DNA from: Sialis fuliginosa
Taxonomy: Eukaryota > Arthropoda > Insecta > Megaloptera > Sialidae
Reading direction: 5' to 3'
Length of the DNA: 64,000 nt
NCBI GenBank assembly: GCA_961205875.1
Contig: OY540819.1
Coordinates: 1,614,501-1,678,500, forward strand
Numbering within the stretch: position 1 is the first letter of the stretch; each line of letters begins with the position of its first letter. The notes below the pieces were generated by a model. It was not told the origin of the DNA. It was given only the letters and a program-made list of their open reading frames with translations, and did no database searches. The position numbers and the translations under genes are program-made. Shown one piece after another: positions 57,691-64,000 of the stretch.

Positions 57691-58534
57691 TAATTATCCC
57701 TATAAGAAATCATAAACATAAGTAAGTAACATAAGCAAATGAACAAGATATTCATAGATATAAACATATTTTTTTTACTTACAATTTAAACAGTAATTAG
57801 TGTGACCATATGTATGTAGTAAAAGATGCATATTACATCAAAAAAATTTTTTTTAAATATTAAAAAGTACCCATTCTTGTACAAAAGACTAAAAATATGT
57901 AAATGTGATATCCAACAGATAAAACAATATATAAAAACAATTTTTTTAAAACATTAAAACTTAAAAATTTAGTTTAAAAACGTTAAAAATAAATAAAATT
58001 CGTATCACATTGTATCACATGTTGAAAAGTATTTATACTAAGATAAAACTTAATTAAACAAGAAACATCAATTGTTTTTACTTAAAACTAGTTACAAATT
58101 TATTATACAAACATGAAAAAAGAAATAAAATTACTAGTGTTTCAATGAAAGAAAAGCACTAGTATTACAAACTTAATTATATTTATTACATCTATGGAAA
58201 ACAAAAATCTTATCTATGTTAAATGTCAATTTTAAGTACAAGGTAACCTAGAAAGAAATTTTTTTTAAAAATTTTAAAAAGAGAGAAAAAAAGGGAACAA
58301 AAACCAACAAAATCAAACTAAAACATATACCTAATCAAACAAAAATGAAAAAAGTTAAAATTAATAGAAAAACCAAAAAATGGCATACAATACAAGCAAA
58401 AAGAAACGAGGAAAGAAGAAGAAAGAGGAAAAAAGAAAATTTATTTAATTAAATTTAGATATGATTCTTTGAGGTGATTAAGATTTTCTCTAGAGTTAAG
58501 ACATTTAGGTTCTTTTAAGATATGTAACGATTCA

Positions 58535-60184
58535 CTAAGTAATCTTTTTTTTTAAAATAGGCTGAAAATCTAAAATTTCAACATCACCATATTCAACTTC
58601 GTGACCAGTCTGTTGTATATGGGTACGAAGTGCAGTAACTTCATTTTTAGCATATTTATGACTGTTGATTCTCTTTTGCAAGTATTGTTTAGATTGCCCT
58701 AAGTAAGAATAATCACAAGAACATTTAAGTTTATAAATAACGTTAGAACATTTCATCTTATCAGTTTTATTTTTTAATTTAGAAAAAAAAATTTTTGTAG
58801 TATACTTATTTTTGTTTATCATTTTTATATTATGTCCAGAAACAACTCTTTTCATTTTTTCAGATAAAATAGGTATATACGGGAATGAAAAATATATTTG
58901 ATCATCATAAGAGTAATTGGAATTATCTGCAACAGCCAAACTTTTACTATTTTTATTATGTCCATAAAGTATACTTTTGAGTCTATTATTTATAGTGTTT
59001 TTAAGAAAATTAATGGGATAACCATTTAATAAGAAAATATTGTAAACTTTGTTGAGTATTTGACTTCTATATTTAAAATTAGTGAATTTAATTGCCCGGT
59101 CTAAAATAGCAGTAATAACATTACGTTTATGTTCAATAGAGGAATTAGAAATGTAGTTCAAATATCTAGCAGACCAGGTAGGTTTAGTATACCATATGGT
59201 TTCAACTTTATTATGTTTGTTAACCAAAATTTTTATATCTAAAAAACTAATTTCTCTATTTTGATTTTCAAGTTCATAAGAAAATTGTAATCTATCATGA
59301 AAAGAATTAAAGCTATTGCATAAAGTTTCAATTTTATCCGAAGGTATTGCTGTAATGATGTCATCAACATATCTTTTAAAAAAAGGAATCTCATAATCTA
59401 CATTTTTCAAAACAGACTCTTGTAGTTCGTTCATAATAATATCAGCCAAAACAACAGATAGAGATGAACCCATAGGTGCTCCATAAATTTGTGAATAAAA
59501 TTGATTTTTAAACTGGAAATATGACGTATTGCAACAAAATTTCAAACCATCAATAAAATCGTCCTTCTCAATATTAGTGTATTTTTTTATTTCTTCCCAT
59601 TTATTAGTGATAATCTCAATAGTAGTATCGATAGGTATGTTAGTAAACAATGATTTAACATCAAGTGAAATTAATTTATATTTATTAGGTATATGAAAAT
59701 CTTTAATAAATTCATGGAATTCCCAAGAGTCTCTCACGGTATTATTATTAGCAGTAATATTTTTTAAAATATCAGAGAAAAATTTTGACAATTTTTGTTG
59801 TGGGCTATTATATGAAGCAACTATAGGTCTGACAGGATTATTTACTTTATGTAATTTTATCAACCCGTAAATTTGTGGAGGAGTACTATTATGCACTTTA
59901 AGTTGGTTACTCAAATTTTGATCAATATAACCCATTTCATAAAATTTTTGAATAATGTTATTGTTTCTGTTCTGGAAAATATTAGTGGGGTCTTTATGTA
60001 TTTTAAGATATGTTTCACCATCATTTAACAGCTCATACATTTTATTATCATAATCTACTTTATCAATCAATACGGTTTTATTAGTTTTATCAGCACGAAT
60101 CACTTTGATATTATCATTCTCCTTAAAAAACTTCCTTGCATCAGAAACATCCTTAATTAGAGAACAATTATATTTATTATTCAA
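58535..60184 (-). CDS. PLE family 2 reverse transcriptase/GIY-YIG, copy 1 (main part)
   Basis: The frame is 549 residues from MNNKYNCSLIKDV. It contains RPIVASYN, motif A SLDVKSLFTNIP, motif B GAPMGSSLSV, motif C RYVDD, the thumb, and GIY-YIG (YLGQSKQYLQKRINSHK). Motif B has S-S where family 1 and most PLEs have S-P. The frame ends early (ILKKKIT): copy 1 has nine T where copy 2 has eight in the run near 58545, which removes the ESLHI end with the catalytic glutamate. Upstream it is cut from its N-terminal half by a similar one-base difference near 60190. Copy 1 is therefore probably inactive, unless the differences are homopolymer sequencing errors. Confidence 0.85.
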   Translation of the reverse strand: MNNKYNCSLIKDVSDARKFFKENDNIKVIRADKTNKTVLIDKVDYDNKMYELLNDGETYLKIHKDPTNIFQNRNNNIIQKFYEMGYIDQNLSNQLKVHNSTPPQIYGLIKLHKVNNPVRPIVASYNSPQQKLSKFFSDILKNITANNNTVRDSWEFHEFIKDFHIPNKYKLISLDVKSLFTNIPIDTTIEIITNKWEEIKKYTNIEKDDFIDGLKFCCNTSYFQFKNQFYSQIYGAPMGSSLSVVLADIIMNELQESVLKNVDYEIPFFKRYVDDIITAIPSDKIETLCNSFNSFHDRLQFSYELENQNREISFLDIKILVNKHNKVETIWYTKPTWSARYLNYISNSSIEHKRNVITAILDRAIKFTNFKYRSQILNKVYNIFLLNGYPINFLKNTINNRLKSILYGHNKNSKSLAVADNSNYSYDDQIYFSFPYIPILSEKMKRVVSGHNIKMINKNKYTTKIFFSKLKNKTDKMKCSNVIYKLKCSCDYSYLGQSKQYLQKRINSHKYAKNEVTALRTHIQQTGHEVEYGDVEILDFQPILKKKIT

Positions 60185-61112
60185 AAAATTGTTTTTTTTT
60201 CATGTTATCCTTGTACTGATTAACATTATATATAAATTTATTTCTAATTAAGTTTTTTTCATTTTCATCTAGGTTGTCAATACCATATTCAAATGAAATA
60301 ATCATATCATTGATAGGTAGATTATTATTATTATAGGGTAAATTGAAATTTGATCCAAGTTTTAATAAATTGTTAATATTATCTGGTATCTTGTTAGAGG
60401 TTAAATTAACAACAAAATTCTCCTCATTGTGTTTAAGAGGGTTAAATTCAATATCTATTGGTAGCTTACAATTATATTTGTTATTATATTTAGAAACATG
60501 GTTATTACTTATTATTAAATTTCTATTTTTATTATTATTATAGTTATCTACTATCTGTTTAGAACTATTGATACAATTATTAATATATTGATTTTCATTA
60601 ACCATGGCTTCAGACTTCAATTTATTAAATTTATTAATGACAACATTAAATGATTTATAATAAGTAAATTGATAAATAGAACTTTCAATGAAAAAAACTT
60701 GTTGTAAATCAGATATAGTGAGATATTGTTTTAGCAAACTATGACATTCATTAATACAATTTTTGTTATTTTTTAAATTACTAAAGGTTTCTGAAATTAA
60801 CAGATTTAATAGCTTGTACTTAAAATTATTTAAAATATTGTTATATCTATGTTTATTGCTATTATTACTTAAAGAAATAAAGTTTTTTTTATTATCAAAT
60901 TTACTATTCATAAATTTAGGAAAAAGATTATTCTTTTTACAACTTATAAGGAAAAATTTTTTTATATCTAGTCTTGCCTTTGTACTATATAATTTTCTTA
61001 CTTGTTTCATTCTATCTTGGATGTCTTCATTTTTATATTTGTTGAGTAGAGAGTTCATATTACACTTATCATCCCCAGTGTTTTTTATATTAGTATTCAT
61101 ATATATGACCAT
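60177..61112 (-). CDS. PLE family 2 N-terminal region, copy 1
   Basis: The frame is 311 residues from MVIYMNTNIKNTG. It is lysine- and asparagine-rich and aligns with the family 1 N-terminal frame (KFFLISCKKNNLFPKFMNSKFD, NNFKYKLLNLLISE). Near its end it contains MIISFEYGIDNLDENEK, the sequence that opens the downstream frames of both families, which shows that N-terminal and RT parts belong to one long polypeptide. It loses register in a T-run near 60190 and then overlaps the RT frame by a few bases. The start codon lies at the junction with the neighbouring unit's terminal repeat. Confidence 0.85.
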   Translation of the reverse strand: MVIYMNTNIKNTGDDKCNMNSLLNKYKNEDIQDRMKQVRKLYSTKARLDIKKFFLISCKKNNLFPKFMNSKFDNKKNFISLSNNSNKHRYNNILNNFKYKLLNLLISETFSNLKNNKNCINECHSLLKQYLTISDLQQVFFIESSIYQFTYYKSFNVVINKFNKLKSEAMVNENQYINNCINSSKQIVDNYNNNKNRNLIISNNHVSKYNNKYNCKLPIDIEFNPLKHNEENFVVNLTSNKIPDNINNLLKLGSNFNLPYNNNNLPINDMIISFEYGIDNLDENEKNLIRNKFIYNVNQYKDNMKKKQFFE

Positions 61113-61194
61113 CTTGATATTATTTAAATATACCTATTTTGTAGGGGTTTTTTTTAGGTCAAAATATTAATTAAAGAACTAAACCAATGTTCAA

Positions 61195-61255
61195 ATCATT
61201 TTAATTAATAGCGCTTATTTTAATTTTCAACATTTTTGTCTTCATCAGAAATTAA
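61195..61255 (-). ncRNA. Hammerhead ribozyme motif, PLE family 2 copy 2
   Basis: This is identical in layout to 57630-57690 (CTGATGA at 61242-61248). It lies between the two tandem units, where cleavage would separate a read-through transcript into units. Confidence 0.65.
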
Positions 61256-62005
61256 TAATTATCCCTATAAGAAATCATAAACATAAGTAAGTAACATAAG
61301 CAAATGAACAAGATATTCATAGATATAAACATATTTTTTTTACTTACAATTTAAACAGTAATTAGTGTGACCATATGTATGTAGTAAAAGATGCATATTA
61401 CATCAAAAAAATTTTTTTTAAATATTAAAAAGTACCCATTCTTGTACAAAAGACTAAAAATATGTAAATGTGATATCCAACAGATAAAACAATATATAAA
61501 AACAATTTTTTTAAAACATTAAAACTTAAAAATTTAGTTTAAAAACGTTAAAAATAAATAAAATTCGTATCACATTGTATCACATGTTGAAAAGTATTTA
61601 TACTAAGATAAAACTTAATTAAACAAGAAACATCAATTGTTTTTACTTAAAACTAGTTACAAATTTATTATACAAACATGAAAAAAGAAATAAAATTACT
61701 AGTGTTTCAATGAAAGAAAAGCACTAGTATTACAAACTTAATTATATTTATTACATCTATGGAAAACAAAAATCTTATCTATGTTAAATGTCAATTTTAA
61801 GTACAAGGTAACCTAGAAAGAAATTTTTTTTAAAAATTTTAAAAAGAGAGAAAAAAAGGGAACAAAAACCAACAAAATCAAACTAAAACATATACCTAAT
61901 CAAACAAAAATGAAAAAAGTTAAAATTAATAGAAAAACCAAAAAATGGCATACAATACAAGCAAAAAGAAACGAGGAAAGAAGAAGAAAGAGGAAAAAAG
62001 AAAAT

Positions 62006-64000
62006 TTATTTAATTAAATTTAGATATGATTCTTTGAGGTGATTAAGATTTTCTCTAGAGTTAAGACATTTAGGTTCTTTTAAGATATGTAACGATTCAC
62101 TAAGTAATCTTTTTTTTAAAATAGGCTGAAAATCTAAAATTTCAACATCACCATATTCAACTTCGTGACCAGTCTGTTGTATATGGGTACGAAGTGCAGT
62201 AACTTCATTTTTAGCATATTTATGACTGTTGATTCTCTTTTGCAAGTATTGTTTAGATTGCCCTAAGTAAGAATAATCACAAGAACATTTAAGTTTATAA
62301 ATAACGTTAGAACATTTCATCTTATCAGTTTTATTTTTTAATTTAGAAAAAAAAATTTTTGTAGTATACTTATTTTTGTTTATCATTTTTATATTATGTC
62401 CAGAAACAACTCTTTTCATTTTTTCAGATAAAATAGGTATATACGGGAATGAAAAATATATTTGATCATCATAAGAGTAATTGGAATTATCTGCAACAGC
62501 CAAACTTTTACTATTTTTATTATGTCCATAAAGTATACTTTTGAGTCTATTATTTATAGTGTTTTTAAGAAAATTAATGGGATAACCATTTAATAAGAAA
62601 ATATTGTAAACTTTGTTGAGTATTTGACTTCTATATTTAAAATTAGTGAATTTAATTGCCCGGTCTAAAATAGCAGTAATAACATTACGTTTATGTTCAA
62701 TAGAGGAATTAGAAATGTAGTTCAAATATCTAGCAGACCAGGTAGGTTTAGTATACCATATGGTTTCAACTTTATTATGTTTGTTAACCAAAATTTTTAT
62801 ATCTAAAAAACTAATTTCTCTATTTTGATTTTCAAGTTCATAAGAAAATTGTAATCTATCATGAAAAGAATTAAAGCTATTGCATAAAGTTTCAATTTTA
62901 TCCGAAGGTATTGCTGTAATGATGTCATCAACATATCTTTTAAAAAAAGGAATCTCATAATCTACATTTTTCAAAACAGACTCTTGTAGTTCGTTCATAA
63001 TAATATCAGCCAAAACAACAGATAGAGATGAACCCATAGGTGCTCCATAAATTTGTGAATAAAATTGATTTTTAAACTGGAAATATGACGTATTGCAACA
63101 AAATTTCAAACCATCAATAAAATCGTCCTTCTCAATATTAGTGTATTTTTTTATTTCTTCCCATTTATTAGTGATAATCTCAATAGTAGTATCGATAGGT
63201 ATGTTAGTAAACAATGATTTAACATCAAGTGAAATTAATTTATATTTATTAGGTATATGAAAATCTTTAATAAATTCATGGAATTCCCAAGAGTCTCTCA
63301 CGGTATTATTATTAGCAGTAATATTTTTTAAAATATCAGAGAAAAATTTTGACAATTTTTGTTGTGGGCTATTATATGAAGCAACTATAGGTCTGACAGG
63401 ATTATTTACTTTATGTAATTTTATCAACCCGTAAATTTGTGGAGGAGTACTATTATGCACTTTAAGTTGGTTACTCAAATTTTGATCAATATAACCCATT
63501 TCATAAAATTTTTGAATAATGTTATTGTTTCTGTTCTGGAAAATATTAGTGGGGTCTTTATGTATTTTAAGATATGTTTCACCATCATTTAACAGCTCAT
63601 ACATTTTATTATCATAATCTACTTTATCAATCAATACGGTTTTATTAGTTTTATCAGCACGAATCACTTTGATATTATCATTCTCCTTAAAAAACTTCCT
63701 TGCATCAGAAACATCCTTAATTAGAGAACAATTATATTTATTATTCAAAAAATTGTTTTTTTTCATGTTATCCTTGTACTGATTAACATTATATATAAAT
63801 TTATTTCTAATTAAGTTTTTTTCATTTTCATCTAGGTTGTCAATACCATATTCAAATGAAATAATCATATCATTGATAGGTAGATTATTATTATTATAGG
63901 GTAAATTGAAATTTGATCCAAGTTTTAATAAATTGTTAATATTATCTGGTATCTTGTTAGAGGTTAAATTAACAACAAAATTCTCCTCATTGTGTTTAAG
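62006..64000 (-). CDS. PLE family 2 reverse transcriptase/GIY-YIG, copy 2 (5' end outside)
   Basis: This is the best family 2 copy. Counting from the in-frame ATG at 63868 it has 620 residues: RPIVASYN (159-166), motif A SLDVKSLFTNIP (213-224), motif B GAPMGSSLSV (275-284), motif C YVDD (312-315), and a GIY-YIG endonuclease with YLG (534-536), R545, H549 and E591. The CSC near 528-530 is a shortened form of the CxxC seen in family 1. The ATG at 63868 is internal: the frame stays open to the window edge and corresponds to the N-terminal region of copy 1. No interruption is visible, so it may be active, encoding a nuclear enzyme for target-primed reverse transcription. Confidence 0.9.
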   Translation of the reverse strand, partial: LKHNEENFVVNLTSNKIPDNINNLLKLGSNFNLPYNNNNLPINDMIISFEYGIDNLDENEKNLIRNKFIYNVNQYKDNMKKNNFLNNKYNCSLIKDVSDARKFFKENDNIKVIRADKTNKTVLIDKVDYDNKMYELLNDGETYLKIHKDPTNIFQNRNNNIIQKFYEMGYIDQNLSNQLKVHNSTPPQIYGLIKLHKVNNPVRPIVASYNSPQQKLSKFFSDILKNITANNNTVRDSWEFHEFIKDFHIPNKYKLISLDVKSLFTNIPIDTTIEIITNKWEEIKKYTNIEKDDFIDGLKFCCNTSYFQFKNQFYSQIYGAPMGSSLSVVLADIIMNELQESVLKNVDYEIPFFKRYVDDIITAIPSDKIETLCNSFNSFHDRLQFSYELENQNREISFLDIKILVNKHNKVETIWYTKPTWSARYLNYISNSSIEHKRNVITAILDRAIKFTNFKYRSQILNKVYNIFLLNGYPINFLKNTINNRLKSILYGHNKNSKSLAVADNSNYSYDDQIYFSFPYIPILSEKMKRVVSGHNIKMINKNKYTTKIFFSKLKNKTDKMKCSNVIYKLKCSCDYSYLGQSKQYLQKRINSHKYAKNEVTALRTHIQQTGHEVEYGDVEILDFQPILKKRLLSESLHILKEPKCLNSRENLNHLKESYLNLIK

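Larger units (their letters stand above)
57526..61112 (-). mobile_element. PLE family 2, tandem copy 1
   Basis: This is a complete unit on the minus strand, from the start codon at 61112 through the coding region, 3' UTR and terminal repeat down to 57526. There it ends with the first codons of a would-be next unit. The same junction recurs at 61091, 3,565 bp away. Its coding frame is interrupted at two T/A runs relative to copy 2. Confidence 0.9.
61113..64000 (-). mobile_element. PLE family 2, tandem copy 2 (runs past the window)
   Basis: The sequence repeats copy 1 with a 3,565-bp offset and very few differences. Its 3' terminal repeat directly abuts the start of copy 1, so it serves both as the 3' end of copy 2 and as the leader of copy 1, the usual PLE tandem arrangement. 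Confidence 0.9.

Noticed and set aside
1-64000. LTR retrotransposons, endogenous viruses, Polintons, tRNA or rRNA genes
   Set aside because: I found no gag, integrase, capsid or envelope-like frames, no LTR pairs other than PLE pseudo-LTRs, and no tRNA or rRNA signature. The RT motifs are of the Penelope type.

Overview
This window is AT-rich repeat DNA from a multicellular animal, most likely an insect. The grounds are Penelope-like retroelements (PLEs) of arthropod style, Foldback/Mutator-type and Helitron-type DNA transposons, TA-flanked palindromic MITEs, and the absence of any bacterial gene organisation. I cannot name the species. Almost everything recognisable is mobile DNA. The one candidate host feature is a short signal-peptide-like exon with a strong splice donor (931-991, + strand), so the window may be the inside of a very large intron.

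Layout. 1-1776: single-copy-looking AT-rich DNA with the candidate exon. 1777-23735: a giant Foldback-type DNA transposon (here FB1) flanked by a perfect 9-bp duplication, CCATTTAGT. Each arm ends in a tandem array of a 571-bp unit, with about 13 full units on the left and 9 on the right. The arms surround a core of about 3 kb holding a broken minus-strand transposase-like gene. The right arm is interrupted by a 3.7-kb Helitron (19070-22804) that carries a small TA-flanked MITE. 23824-30957: an older, one-armed relative (FB2), peppered with a hAT-like element and two palindromic TA-elements. 30961-33000 and 33006-36418: two further foldback elements with tandem-repeat arms (about 517-bp and 305-bp units).

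36442-38042: a fragment of PLE family 1, split by a palindromic MITE. 38043-39380: unassigned DNA with a perfect 36-bp-arm hairpin. 39381-41895: five 500-bp tandem units of Helitron origin. 42234-53618: a PLE cluster bounded by (TA)n tracts. It has a near-perfect 1,693-bp-arm palindrome of a truncated family 2 PLE, then a nearly full minus-strand family 1 PLE, then an inverted, 5'-truncated plus-strand family 1 copy. 53619-57495: diverged repeats, a long-TIR element and hAT-like inserts. 57496-64000: two head-to-tail family 2 PLE copies on the minus strand with a 3,565-bp period; the second runs off the window.

How the parts relate. The PLE copies encode a reverse transcriptase (SLDV..LFTNIP, APMGS, YVDD) fused to a GIY-YIG endonuclease. 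Their terminal pseudo-LTRs carry hammerhead ribozyme motifs, which I can fold by hand in three PLE groups. The paralogous repeat copies act as internal empty-site controls: several insertions (the Helitron in FB1, the MITEs in PLE termini and in FB2 subrepeats) can be placed closely by comparing filled and empty copies in this same window. The dominant theme is inverted repetition at every scale, from 36-bp hairpins to an 18-kb foldback, with different element families converging on palindromic architecture.
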